Shown: positions 19,248 through 28,414 of the stretch, in pieces
Layout: every line of letters begins with the position of its first letter
Numbering within the stretch: position 1 is the stretch's first letter
Origin: Candidatus Moraniibacteriota bacterium
GTDB taxonomy: Bacteria > Patescibacteriota > Minisyncoccia > JAHIHE01 > DAOVOJ01
Direction of reading: 5' to 3'
DNA: 36,023 bases
Assembly: GCA_030629775.1 (NCBI GenBank)
Contig: DAOVOJ010000003.1
Location: forward strand, 1 to 36,023
Position numbers and translations under genes: made by a program
Notes under the pieces: generated by a model
The model's database searches: none
Told to the model about the DNA's origin: nothing
Seen by the model: the letters and a program-made list of their open reading frames with translations, nothing else

Positions 19248-19322
19248 TAAAAAGGGAGCAATAAATCTGCTTTGAACTCAACTAACTAAAAAGCAGTTGA
19301 AGCAGAAAATGCTCCCTTTTTA
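19248..19322 (-). terminator. Strong terminator-like hairpin in the recombinase 5' leader
   Basis: AAAAAGGGAGCA...TGCTCCCTTTTT with nested CTGCTT/AAGCAG, ~20 nt upstream of the recombinase ATG. Confidence 0.75.
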
Positions 19323-19408
19323 TATCACAATAGAATAATCATTATGATGACAAAAACCTTTTAGTTTTGTTGAGTTCATTATTATAATATCATACTCATT
19401 AATTTATA

Positions 19409-19576
19409 TCAATGCTTTGTTTTTAATGTTGTTTCTAACCCTTTTTCTTTCATCCATATATCAAAAGCCAGCTCCGCAAACTGGTATTGCGCGTCACGAA
19501 TTCGCTCAATCTCCTTATTGGTGAGACCTTGAGCATCTTTTCCTGCTAGCTTTTTAAATTTTGATAAAGAGATCAT
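19409..19576 (-). CDS. Small 55-aa hypothetical protein
   Basis: MISLSKFKKLAGKDAQGLTNKEIERIRDAQYQFAELAFDIWMKEKGLETTLKTKH*. Confidence 0.5.
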   Translation of the reverse strand: MISLSKFKKLAGKDAQGLTNKEIERIRDAQYQFAELAFDIWMKEKGLETTLKTKH

Positions 19577-19597
19577 GACATTAAAAGCAGTTATTTT

Positions 19598-22138
19598 TTA
19601 GAAGGGTATGTCGTCAATTTTTATTTCATCTTTTGATTTTTCTATATTGAGAGTATTATCGTCACTATCATCACCTGATTTTTTTTCAATATTATTATTA
19701 GGCACTGGTTTTTGTTTGGTGCCTGTATTTATGACGGTAGTGACGGTATTTTTTGTGTGATTAGTAATAGTCAGCTCTCTACCTTTATTAGTTCTTTTCG
19801 CTGTTATTTTAATTTCCATTGAAACTAGAAGTGGTTTTATTTTAGTAATTTTTTTACTTAAAGCATTAGGTTGTTTTACCCAATATCGATCTTTTTCATC
19901 AATAATAATTTTATTGTCCATAGCAACTTTAGTAAGATCTTCTAGCAGTTCTAGCATTGTTCCTTCCCATCTATTCTCAGATTCTTCTGAATTTAGAAGA
20001 GCTACTATAGCCGAAGCCACCATATCTTCCTCCACACCCTTTAAATTTATTTCTTTAATATTTTCTCTGTATATTTGAATAAAAGACCCCTCTTTGTATC
20101 CCAATGCTTGTGAAACTGCTTCTCCCCACTTGGCGAAATCTGCCATACGCGGCAGGCAATCTATTTTTATGTTAGGAATGATAGTCATTGCCTTGGACAA
20201 GGTATTAAGTATTCCTCCTAATATTTTTGGTTTTAATTCATTAAATTCTTGCCACAAATCTTCTTCATTTTTTCTTTCTTCCTCAGCAATAGTGTTAAGT
20301 TCAATAATTATGCTGCGCTCCAGCAAGTCCGGCTGGGTAGCTGATAGATTTATGCCATTTAATCCCACTATCCTTCTTATGTTTCTTATTATGTCCGTGT
20401 CATCGCTGTATAACATTCTTTGTGAAAATCCTGATCCTGTGATAACTCGGCAAAGCAAATCAGAAATATCATTTTTAATATTCCCCAAGTTATCAAAAAA
20501 GCAGATACAATTATGGTCCAGCGTTTGAATAAGCTCCTTTTTATTATTGCTAAGATCGGTAACTTCTATACGCGAAGGATCAATAAGAGAACGAATCATT
20601 TTGAAAGAAGTTGTTTTAGCGCTTCCCTGAGGTCCATGAAAAATGAGACAGGGATGCGGAATATTTTGGATAAAAGAAGTAACGACAAAAACATAAATTA
20701 GCAGCTTGTGATTTTTATTTTTGAGATTTAAAAAATTATTAAGCAAATCAATACTTCCATTTTTATCGGGAATAACTTGAGGCAGTTGATGCTGATATCT
20801 TTTAAAGAGAATGGGCGGATTTTCAATTACTTCCCAATCGTCAGGTGTAATTTTAATGGCTCTCCATTTTTCATCAGCTAAATCAAGCCAGAATTCTTTT
20901 TTATTAAAAGCCATTCGATTATAAAGAGATTCAGTTTTACCATCAAAAATAGCATCTCCCTCTAGTACACTCATAATTTCTTTCACGGCTGTTTCAGAAG
21001 GTGTTTTTCCAAGCACCTCGCGACCTATTCTATTGACCCATAATTTGAAATTTCTATTTCTTCTAATTGGCCAAATTTCAAAATGGTCTTTGTTTTTAAT
21101 TTTTGTATAAGCTTCGTCCAAATCATCTTTGAACAGGTGAATTAATTTTTTGATTCTATTAATTATTATCTCCGATTGCTTGTTTTCTTCAGTTTCTTTC
21201 AGGTGCTCTGTCTTTTCAATAATCAATACTTGCTTTGAAAGCTTATGGAGAAGTTCATCTAGATTGCCATTATGTTTAGTAAAGTAATCAGTAATATCTC
21301 CGCCCTTGCCAACTTCTTTCGGCAAGGTTGTAAGATAAATTTCACTTCCAGTAACTCCTAGCATTTTTACTACCCGATCCGCTCCGTTTCTGCCAGCGTC
21401 ATCATTGTCAAAGCAGACATAAATTTTTTTAAACTTTCCAATTTTTTCTACCCATTTTTGCTTAAAGGTTCCTGCTCCATGTGTGGATGTAATCGCAGGC
21501 ATTCCTCTTGACGTTAAAACAAGCATATCAAGTTCTCCCTCGCAAATTACAATTTTATCTTTGGCACTTTTTAATATATCCCATTCATATACTTGAGCTT
21601 TGATTCCCGAAGGGAATGTCACTTTTTTATTTCCTTTTTCTGGATCTTGCCGTAATTTGAGAAATATAAAATTTCCGTCAATATTTTTAATAGGAATGGT
21701 AATCCATTGTTTGCCGTAAAAACTACCCCAACCAAGCTTATATTTGTTTATGATATCATTTGTAATACCTCTATCGTTTAAGTATTTTTTGATACGATCT
21801 GGAAGTGCTTGATGATATTTTTCAACCCAGTCGCTATTAAAATTAGATTTCTTTAATCCCTTATTGTTTTTATGTGATTCTTTGGAATTTACAATGACAT
21901 TACTTTTTTTATCTCCAAAGTGTTCGGCTAGTGTAAAAATATTGCCCTTCGCGCTACATTTTTTACAATGGTATTGTCCAGTTTCAATACTAAAATAAAG
22001 ATGCGCTTCATTCTTTCGACTATCTTTGTCACAGTCGCTGAAAAGACAGTGAGTTATTATTTCCCCACCTGCTTTTTTAAAGGAAATTCCTTTTTGCGTT
22101 AGATATTCTCTGATATCGACTGTTTGTATTTGTTCCAT
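19598..22138 (-). CDS. Mobile-element primase-helicase (CHC2 zinc finger + TOPRIM + P-loop ATPase)
   Basis: CDKDSRKNEAHLYFSIETGQYHCKKCSAKGNIF; IVICEGELDMLVLTSRG...VCFDNDDAGRNGADR; LIFHGPQGSAKTTSF, ICFFDNLGN. Confidence 0.85.
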   Translation of the reverse strand: MEQIQTVDIREYLTQKGISFKKAGGEIITHCLFSDCDKDSRKNEAHLYFSIETGQYHCKKCSAKGNIFTLAEHFGDKKSNVIVNSKESHKNNKGLKKSNFNSDWVEKYHQALPDRIKKYLNDRGITNDIINKYKLGWGSFYGKQWITIPIKNIDGNFIFLKLRQDPEKGNKKVTFPSGIKAQVYEWDILKSAKDKIVICEGELDMLVLTSRGMPAITSTHGAGTFKQKWVEKIGKFKKIYVCFDNDDAGRNGADRVVKMLGVTGSEIYLTTLPKEVGKGGDITDYFTKHNGNLDELLHKLSKQVLIIEKTEHLKETEENKQSEIIINRIKKLIHLFKDDLDEAYTKIKNKDHFEIWPIRRNRNFKLWVNRIGREVLGKTPSETAVKEIMSVLEGDAIFDGKTESLYNRMAFNKKEFWLDLADEKWRAIKITPDDWEVIENPPILFKRYQHQLPQVIPDKNGSIDLLNNFLNLKNKNHKLLIYVFVVTSFIQNIPHPCLIFHGPQGSAKTTSFKMIRSLIDPSRIEVTDLSNNKKELIQTLDHNCICFFDNLGNIKNDISDLLCRVITGSGFSQRMLYSDDTDIIRNIRRIVGLNGINLSATQPDLLERSIIIELNTIAEEERKNEEDLWQEFNELKPKILGGILNTLSKAMTIIPNIKIDCLPRMADFAKWGEAVSQALGYKEGSFIQIYRENIKEINLKGVEEDMVASAIVALLNSEESENRWEGTMLELLEDLTKVAMDNKIIIDEKDRYWVKQPNALSKKITKIKPLLVSMEIKITAKRTNKGRELTITNHTKNTVTTVINTGTKQKPVPNNNIEKKSGDDSDDNTLNIEKSKDEIKIDDIPF

Positions 22139-22226
22139 ATTTTTAATGTTAATTGTAATGTTAATTTAGTTGAATGATAAATAGTACAGAATATTGAAAT
22201 AAACTTTCCAATAAACTAATTTGCCC

Positions 22227-22454
22227 TCATTTTTGGTCGTCCTCAGCGCGTTTTGTTATCCTATCAAGATGAAATAAGATGGCTCTTTTTTCATTTCTCG
22301 CATAATCATCTTTATCCACTAATTTGTTGAACCAGCGATGTATTGCTTGCTTGCTAAAATTTTGTTCTTTTGTAGCTTCGGCAAAACAAATATAAGAACT
22401 CCACGAGGGGTTTTTCTTTGTTATGTTGTTAAATCGTCTTTCGATTGATTTCAT
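22227..22454 (-). CDS. Hypothetical protein
   Basis: 75 aa ORF; leader ATTAACATTAAAAATATG shared with the primase gene. Confidence 0.5.
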   Translation of the reverse strand: MKSIERRFNNITKKNPSWSSYICFAEATKEQNFSKQAIHRWFNKLVDKDDYARNEKRAILFHLDRITKRAEDDQK

Positions 22455-22492
22455 ATTTTTAATGTTAATTTATTAAGCTAACGATTATAGTA

Positions 22493-22759
22493 TTATTCGC
22501 TATAGATTCGATTTTTTAGCATCTTTTGGTTATTAAATAAAGTTCGAGCGTTTATCTTTAAGCAGTCATTCCAGTAATTGTTAATTGTTTTGCTAAGACC
22601 ATTTCTATATTTAAAAATAAATTTAATTTTTCTGGGATTTTCCTTGTCCATAGTTTTCAATTCATATCCCAAAGAAAATAAAGCGGAAGCTAATCCCAGA
22701 TCAAAGGTTGAAAATTGTTCATCGGTTTTTGAATATTGTAAATTACTTTTAATAGTCAT
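22493..22759 (-). CDS. DUF5659-like small protein
   Basis: KTDEQFSTFDLGLASALFSLGYELKTMDKENPRKIKFIFKY. Confidence 0.5.
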   Translation of the reverse strand: MTIKSNLQYSKTDEQFSTFDLGLASALFSLGYELKTMDKENPRKIKFIFKYRNGLSKTINNYWNDCLKINARTLFNNQKMLKNRIYSE

Positions 22760-22895
22760 ATAATTTATTTTATTTAAAAGTTAAAGTTGTTTGTCGGTCT
22801 ACAAATTAATTATTATACTCCTATTATCCTACGCATATTAGTGATTAACCAATTATTAGAAATTCCCAATCTTTACTAAATTATCGCTAAAACAA

Positions 22896-22922
22896 AATAA
22901 AAAAAGCCAATCATAAGATTGG
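22896..22922 (-). terminator. Intrinsic terminator of the 22996-23649 gene
   Basis: Minus strand CCAATC ttat GATTGG cTTTTTTTATTTT. Confidence 0.8.
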
Positions 22923-22995
22923 ATTAGATTGAAATTTCCTAATAATTTTATTCTTTGCTAATTATCCTAAAATCATAAAGTTTTTGCAAATAGAA

Positions 22996-23649
22996 TTAGA
23001 TAATCAAAACATAGTATCCATTATTATATTTGGGCAATATTTTCTCAACCTCTTTTTTTGTATACCCCAATTTTGATTTCAGTTTATTTCTAATATTGTA
23101 GCAAGCCGAACTTAATCGTTTTTTTGTTAAATTACATTCACGCATTGTTGCATCTATTCCTTGTGGATTATTAATATGTTTGTATAGAAAGTTTAATACG
23201 ATTTTACTATCATCGCTAAAAGTACAAGGATTGTTATTGCCTTGCCTACAAGCGTATTTTCCATTGTCTCTAATAATTAATCCAGAGCTTCCTGGAACAT
23301 ACAAAGTTCTAACATATTCTTCTATTTTTTCCACAGTACCACATGAAAGAGCAATGTATTTTTTATTTCCTTTTTTTATTTTTATATAGCTTTTCCCTAA
23401 ATCTTTTTTATTTATTTTATGTCCAAAACATTCCAGATGTCTTAAATTAGTTTCACTAAAATTGTCTAGAATCCCATTCTCATATAAACCATAGATATAT
23501 CTGTTTAGTTTACCGAGATTTATTTCTTTCTCTGGTACAAAAATTAATCCCTTTTTATTGAGTTCATTTAGACGATATCCCTTAATGATACTTATAAATT
23601 CTAAAAAATCTGGCTTTACCGATTCTAAGGGCTGGTTTATTTCAAGCAT
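22996..23649 (-). CDS. Hypothetical protein of integrated element
   Basis: 217 aa ORF; C-terminal region resembles a helix-turn-helix (MRECNLTKKRLSSACYNIRNKLKSKLGYTKKEVEKILPKYNNGYYVLI). Confidence 0.55.
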   Translation of the reverse strand: MLEINQPLESVKPDFLEFISIIKGYRLNELNKKGLIFVPEKEINLGKLNRYIYGLYENGILDNFSETNLRHLECFGHKINKKDLGKSYIKIKKGNKKYIALSCGTVEKIEEYVRTLYVPGSSGLIIRDNGKYACRQGNNNPCTFSDDSKIVLNFLYKHINNPQGIDATMRECNLTKKRLSSACYNIRNKLKSKLGYTKKEVEKILPKYNNGYYVLII

Positions 23650-23817
23650 ATAATGATATTAAACTGAATTTATTCCTATTTTACCTCAAAACTAAATTTC
23701 TTTCAACCCTCCGTTCCTACTGTTTTTCGCGTTTTCTCGTATTAACTACTATTACCCCTTTCTTTTGATATTAAGAAGCTTTTTAATAAAAATACTGCGG
23801 ATTGTCTAAATAAACTG

Positions 23818-24474
23818 CTAAAACTCTCCAGCTTTCATCATCGCTTCTTTCTTTACTTCGCTATCCCACTCATTGTATAGATCTGTAAACTTTTGACCTT
23901 TTTTACTTAATCCACCTCCATAGAACATTCGTTTTATTCTTTCTCTTCGATTAGCTAACTTGATCATTTGATGAGTGTGCCAAAAAAGTCCATTCATTGT
24001 ATGTTTATTTATGGTTTGCGATTCGTAGATGATATTCGCGCATTCCCGGCACTTAAAAAAGTATTCTCCATCTGGAAGATAAAGCACTGTAGTTTTTCTG
24101 CCACAGGAACAAAGAAAGAAGTATCTAATCCCGAACATAGCTATATCTTCCTTCAATTCAATGTTTTGGTTGGTGCCCCCGTCTAAACTGTTATCTTTTT
24201 TACTAAACCATATCTCAAGTGCTTTAGGACTTCTATTTAAATCAACCCTATAAGAGACAAGCAAAGAATTTGATCCATTTTTAATATCAAAACTCCCTTC
24301 TCTTCCTTTCAATGTTCCCGCTTTTTTACTGAGCAGGTAATCAAAGTCATCCATTCCTTTAATGTTGGCAGGATATAATAGTTTCTTTCCAAAATCGGAA
24401 ATGCTAATTTTAAAAGATTCCTCAGCAAGGTTCTTTTTTGTTTTGTTTTTTAATTTTTCGTTATCTATTTTCAT
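23818..24474 (-). CDS. Zinc-ribbon hypothetical protein
   Basis: FFLCSCGRKTTVLYLPDGEYFFKCRECANIIYESQ four-Cys ribbon. Confidence 0.6.
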   Translation of the reverse strand: MKIDNEKLKNKTKKNLAEESFKISISDFGKKLLYPANIKGMDDFDYLLSKKAGTLKGREGSFDIKNGSNSLLVSYRVDLNRSPKALEIWFSKKDNSLDGGTNQNIELKEDIAMFGIRYFFLCSCGRKTTVLYLPDGEYFFKCRECANIIYESQTINKHTMNGLFWHTHQMIKLANRRERIKRMFYGGGLSKKGQKFTDLYNEWDSEVKKEAMMKAGEF

Positions 24475-24774
24475 AATTCTATTATAACAGAAGTCTTAAT
24501 TACTCGCCACATTTTCTTTTAAAAAATTTGAAAAAATATTTTTTGGCTGATTAAAAGTAGTATTAGAAAAAGTTTGAAAAAGCTTTGAAGAAACAGACCT
24601 GCTTTTATACATACCTTCAATCATTAAATTTATGGATGTTAAAGTAACCACCACCCGACGCCTTAATTCCTGAATTTTATACTTCTCGCCCTAACTCCTT
24701 TATATTTATTATTTTCAATGTTTCACTTATAGATTTTTTACCTGGTAGACACTTGCCCTGACCAAAATACCATC

Positions 24775-24807
24775 TTTACGGATATCTTTATAATATCCGT
24801 TTTATTT
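24775..24807 (+). promoter_or_regulatory. Hairpin/operator in the divergent control region
   Basis: ACGGATAT ctttata ATATCCGT ttta, directly upstream of the plus-strand operon. Confidence 0.5.
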
Positions 24808-24822
24808 TTAACTAAAAACATT

Positions 24823-25146
24823 ATGGAAAAAGAATCAACTAGAGAAAGAATGATAGAACATATGAAAGATAGAATGAAAGAAATTAAGGAAGCTAATGGA
24901 AACGAAGAAAAGAGAGAAAAATTTGGGCAAAGTATTTTAGCGGTTAGTAAAAGAATTCATTACAAAATTGAATTAAGTTGGGGCGGTCCAGCTGACTGGC
25001 TAGAAATTTTAGTAGACGAGGATAATAAAGAAATTGAAGATATTATTTATTATTTTGCCGACTGGTATGTACACGAACAAGAAAGTTTAAACGATGAAGA
25101 GTTTGAAGAAGTAAGACAATTTATTGAACCATTTATCATTAACTAA
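24823..25146 (+). CDS. Hypothetical acidic protein
   Basis: 107 aa, leader TTAACTAAAAACATTATG. Confidence 0.55.
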   Translation: MEKESTRERMIEHMKDRMKEIKEANGNEEKREKFGQSILAVSKRIHYKIELSWGGPADWLEILVDEDNKEIEDIIYYFADWYVHEQESLNDEEFEEVRQFIEPFIIN

Positions 25147-25153
25147 AAACACT

Positions 25154-25330
25154 ATGAGCAAAATTAAAACAATCAGGAAGATCTCTTATCGTTCGTGGAA
25201 TAACTTTCAACCAATTCCTTTTATCCCTTTACAGGGATTATTTTTAAAGGAGCTTGGTTTTGAGTTGGGCAGTAAAGTGAAAGTTGAATACAAGTTGGGA
25301 AAAATAATAATCACTAAAATTAATTCTTAA
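25154..25330 (+). CDS. SymE/AbrB-fold-like small protein
   Basis: FIPLQGLFLKELGFELGSKVKVEYKLGKIIITKI resembles SymE-like swapped-hairpin proteins; ATG at 25154 preferred over 25124. Confidence 0.55.
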   Translation: MSKIKTIRKISYRSWNNFQPIPFIPLQGLFLKELGFELGSKVKVEYKLGKIIITKINS

Positions 25331-25340
25331 ATCAAAACTT

Positions 25341-25907
25341 ATGATCTATAACAAAATAATAAATCAGGAACATGCTAAGCGCGCTGTTGAAATTGCTTTA
25401 TCTGGCAATCACTCCATTAAGTTTATCGGCAACGATGAAGCCGAGCAATTGAAGCAAGCTTGTGATGAACTTAATATCAAAACTATCGCGGTAAAATCCT
25501 GTAGGTGCGGAAATTTGAATGATCAGGAGAGAGATTGTCTTTGCCGATTATTTGAAATTAAGAATCATCAGAGAGGCAAGAAATATAGAACGCCAACAGA
25601 TCTAACAATAGAAGTTCTGAGAGTAACTCCCGCCGCTTATCTTAAATACGAAAGAGGCAAAAAACAGGAAAGCGTAAACGAAGTTAAAAAGCGAGTTAAA
25701 AAGGCAAAGAAAAATAAAGTTGCTGAAAAAATAACAGACGAACAAACATTACAGCTCCTAGAAATCGCTTTAAAACAATTACATCTTTCGCTTAATCAAA
25801 TCAATTCACTCAAGAGAGTCGCCCAAACAATCGCTAAACTGGATAGCAGTTTTGAAATCAAAGTGCGCCATCTCGCTGAGGCGTTACAATACAGGCAAAG
25901 AAATTAA
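25341..25907 (+). CDS. ComM/YifB-derived protein lacking the AAA+ core
   Basis: N-term QEHAKRAVEIALSGNHSIKFIGN aligns with ComM [29 protein letters not shown] but lacks Walker A; C-term LKRVAQTIAKLDSSFEIKVRHLAEALQYR is ComM C-terminus-like. Confidence 0.65.
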   Translation: MIYNKIINQEHAKRAVEIALSGNHSIKFIGNDEAEQLKQACDELNIKTIAVKSCRCGNLNDQERDCLCRLFEIKNHQRGKKYRTPTDLTIEVLRVTPAAYLKYERGKKQESVNEVKKRVKKAKKNKVAEKITDEQTLQLLEIALKQLHLSLNQINSLKRVAQTIAKLDSSFEIKVRHLAEALQYRQRN

Positions 25908-25942
25908 CTTTATCAATAATTTATTAATCTAAATCAAAACTT

Positions 25943-26635
25943 ATGAACAATCAAAATGTAATTCAAACTAATGAAAATTTGGAATCGTTTAAACAGGGAG
26001 TGAATGATCTTCTTTCCAAAAGAAGTTATTTCATTTCTCAAGTAATGCCCAAACTGAAAGAGAGTCAAGATTTTTATATTATCAAAGGTAAAAAGAGTTT
26101 GGCTAAAGGAGGAGCTGAAAAACTTGCCAGCATTTACAGCTTAACGGCTGTTTTTGAGAGAGACGACAACGCTTTGGAAATGTTAAGCGGAGTAAAAAAC
26201 TTAGTCGCTTTTATCTGTATTCTAACAAAGGACAGTGCTGTTGTGGGGCAAGGCAGAGGCGCGGACACGCTCGAGAGAAATAGCAATGATCCTAATAAAA
26301 CGCTCAAGATGGCGCAGAAAAGGGCTTACATTGATGCGGTAATTAGAACCACTGGATTATCCGATATTTTTACCCAAGATATTGAAGATATGAATTTAGG
26401 GGAAGTGAATACAAACAACAATCAGCAGAATTATGATTTACCAGAAAAGAAACTGTACATTGAAAATTCTACGGAAGAAAATATGATCACGAGAAAACAG
26501 AAAGATTTTTTGATTGATCTAATTTTCCAAAAAAATGTTGATGACGAAGAGGTTAGAGAAAGAGAGTTAGCTATGGTAGATGGTATGTCGAAATTTGACG
26601 CCAGCGAACTGATCGGGAAATTGCTGCCCGCCTAA
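25943..26635 (+). CDS. Putative phage/plasmid-type ssDNA recombination-associated protein
   Basis: KLKESQDFYIIKGKKSLAKGGAEKLASIYSLTAVFERDD...LKMAQKRAYIDAVIRTTGLSDIFTQD; similar to mobile-element recombination proteins by eye. Confidence 0.4.
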   Translation: MNNQNVIQTNENLESFKQGVNDLLSKRSYFISQVMPKLKESQDFYIIKGKKSLAKGGAEKLASIYSLTAVFERDDNALEMLSGVKNLVAFICILTKDSAVVGQGRGADTLERNSNDPNKTLKMAQKRAYIDAVIRTTGLSDIFTQDIEDMNLGEVNTNNNQQNYDLPEKKLYIENSTEENMITRKQKDFLIDLIFQKNVDDEEVRERELAMVDGMSKFDASELIGKLLPA

Positions 26636-26642
26636 GTTTAAT

Positions 26643-26685
26643 AAAGCGGCAAGGTTTAATTCAAATCTTGCCGCTTTATTTTTTT
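26643..26685 (+). terminator. Strong intrinsic terminator
   Basis: AAAGCGGCAAG gtttaattcaaat CTTGCCGCTTT attttttt. Confidence 0.93.
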
Positions 26686-26707
26686 ATTTATTCTTTACTT
26701 TTTCTTT

Positions 26708-28345
26708 ATGGAAATTTTAACTGTAATAATTTTAATCTTACTTTTTCTTTTTGCTTTTTCGGGCGATAAGAAACAAGAAGAAACCGAAGAAGAATTTTCA
26801 CTTCCTCCTGGATACTGGGAAGAAATTGAGTTGATGAGAAAAATTATCGCCTTGCTGGATAAATATGATTTTATAGCGGCTGATAAATTATTTTTTGATA
26901 ATCAGAATTTATCTAAGGATGAATATGAAAATCGTAAGAAGTTTTGTTTGAAGAGATATCTTGATGAGCGGCTGAAAGAAAAATTGGGATTTCAAATGGA
27001 TATTGAGAAAGCGCTGGCTTTATCTAAAACTGAGCGGAATTTATTATTGTCGTCTGGAGCCGGGACTGGCAAAACTTCCACGCTCGCCTATAAAGTATAT
27101 TTTCTAATTCACAAGCAAAATGTTTTATCTCGCGAAATAATGATTTTGACTTTTAACAAGAAAGCGGCCAGAGAAATTAAAAGCAGAATAGAACGCGAAT
27201 TTGCTTTGAAATCATTGGAGAATATCCGCACTTTTCACAGTTTCGCTTATCAGGTAGTTAAACCAAGAAAAAGAATGTTGATTGATCAGGAATTGTATGT
27301 TAAGAAAATTATCAGGCGAATAACCAAAAAAAATGTTAATTCCGATGTGGTTCAATTATTCACTCAGTTTATTCAGAAAGCCAAGAAATCAAGAATGAGT
27401 GTTGATGAAATAGAAGAAAAGATTGATAACTTTAAATCCAAGCATTTTCTGAAACTGGCTAACAGAATTTACAAAGAATATTCCGAATGTTTAGAGAAAG
27501 ATAATTTTCTTGATTTTGACGATCTTTTAACGGAAGCTATTAAGATAATAGAAAAAACAAAAGGCGAATGTAGAATAAGAGAGGTGAAATTAAATGATCT
27601 GAAATATCTGTTGATTGACGAATATCAGGACTTCTCAAAATTATTTTACGATTTAATTCAAGCGATCAGAAAACACAATCCTGAAATCAGATTATTCTGT
27701 GTCGGTGATAATTGTCAGGCTATTAATGGTTTTGCTGGATCTGATTTGAAATACTTTAATAATTTTACCGAGTATTTTGATAATTCAGATACAGCGTATT
27801 TGTTGACTAACTACCGAAGCAAGAAAAAAATTATTGATTGTAGTAATCGGTTTATGTTGAGAGAAAATAGAAGTTTTGATTATCAAGACAACGCGGGCGG
27901 AGAGGTTGTTGTTAGATATGTTGATGGCAATTCTACAAACGAGTATCTCAAACTTTGCGCTGAAATTATAAAAAGCAATCCGAATAAATCAGTCGCTATT
28001 CTTCATCGGAAGAATGAAATTAATAATATAACTTTGGAAATGTTTTGTAAGCGATTAGTAAAGTTTAGTAATGCTCAAAGTAAAATAACGATAAGTACCG
28101 TCCATAAATTCAAAGGACGAGAAGCTGATGTGATAATTATTTTACAAGTTACCAAAAAACTTTTTCCTCTTACTCATCCTTACAATGATCTTTTCAAAAT
28201 CTTCGGGCAGAATGATCAAGATATTTTGGACGAAGAGAAAAGATTGTTTTATGTGGCGATCACCAGAGCAAGAGAAAAGCTGTTTATTTTGACTGAAAGA
28301 GATGGCGAGAGTGAGTATTTGGAGGTGATTGAAAGGGATAAATAG
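26708..28345 (+). CDS. UvrD/PcrA-like SF1 helicase with N-terminal transmembrane segment
   Basis: SSGAGTGKTSTLAYKV, LIDEYQDFSKLFYDL, GDNCQAINGFAGSD, TVHKFKGREADVIIIL, RLFYVAITRAREKLFIL; N-term MEILTVIILILLFLFAFSG. Confidence 0.9.
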   Translation: MEILTVIILILLFLFAFSGDKKQEETEEEFSLPPGYWEEIELMRKIIALLDKYDFIAADKLFFDNQNLSKDEYENRKKFCLKRYLDERLKEKLGFQMDIEKALALSKTERNLLLSSGAGTGKTSTLAYKVYFLIHKQNVLSREIMILTFNKKAAREIKSRIEREFALKSLENIRTFHSFAYQVVKPRKRMLIDQELYVKKIIRRITKKNVNSDVVQLFTQFIQKAKKSRMSVDEIEEKIDNFKSKHFLKLANRIYKEYSECLEKDNFLDFDDLLTEAIKIIEKTKGECRIREVKLNDLKYLLIDEYQDFSKLFYDLIQAIRKHNPEIRLFCVGDNCQAINGFAGSDLKYFNNFTEYFDNSDTAYLLTNYRSKKKIIDCSNRFMLRENRSFDYQDNAGGEVVVRYVDGNSTNEYLKLCAEIIKSNPNKSVAILHRKNEINNITLEMFCKRLVKFSNAQSKITISTVHKFKGREADVIIILQVTKKLFPLTHPYNDLFKIFGQNDQDILDEEKRLFYVAITRAREKLFILTERDGESEYLEVIERDK

Positions 28346-28380
28346 CGTTTTTATTGGCTTGTTTATCGGAGTTTCTTTTG

Positions 28381-28408
28381 TTGACGCATTTATTGGCTGT
28401 GCTATTAT
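28381..28408 (+). promoter_or_regulatory. Sigma70-like extended -10 promoter of structured RNA
   Basis: TTGACG-16 nt (ending TGc)-TATTAT. Confidence 0.7.
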
Positions 28409-28414
28409 ATACTT

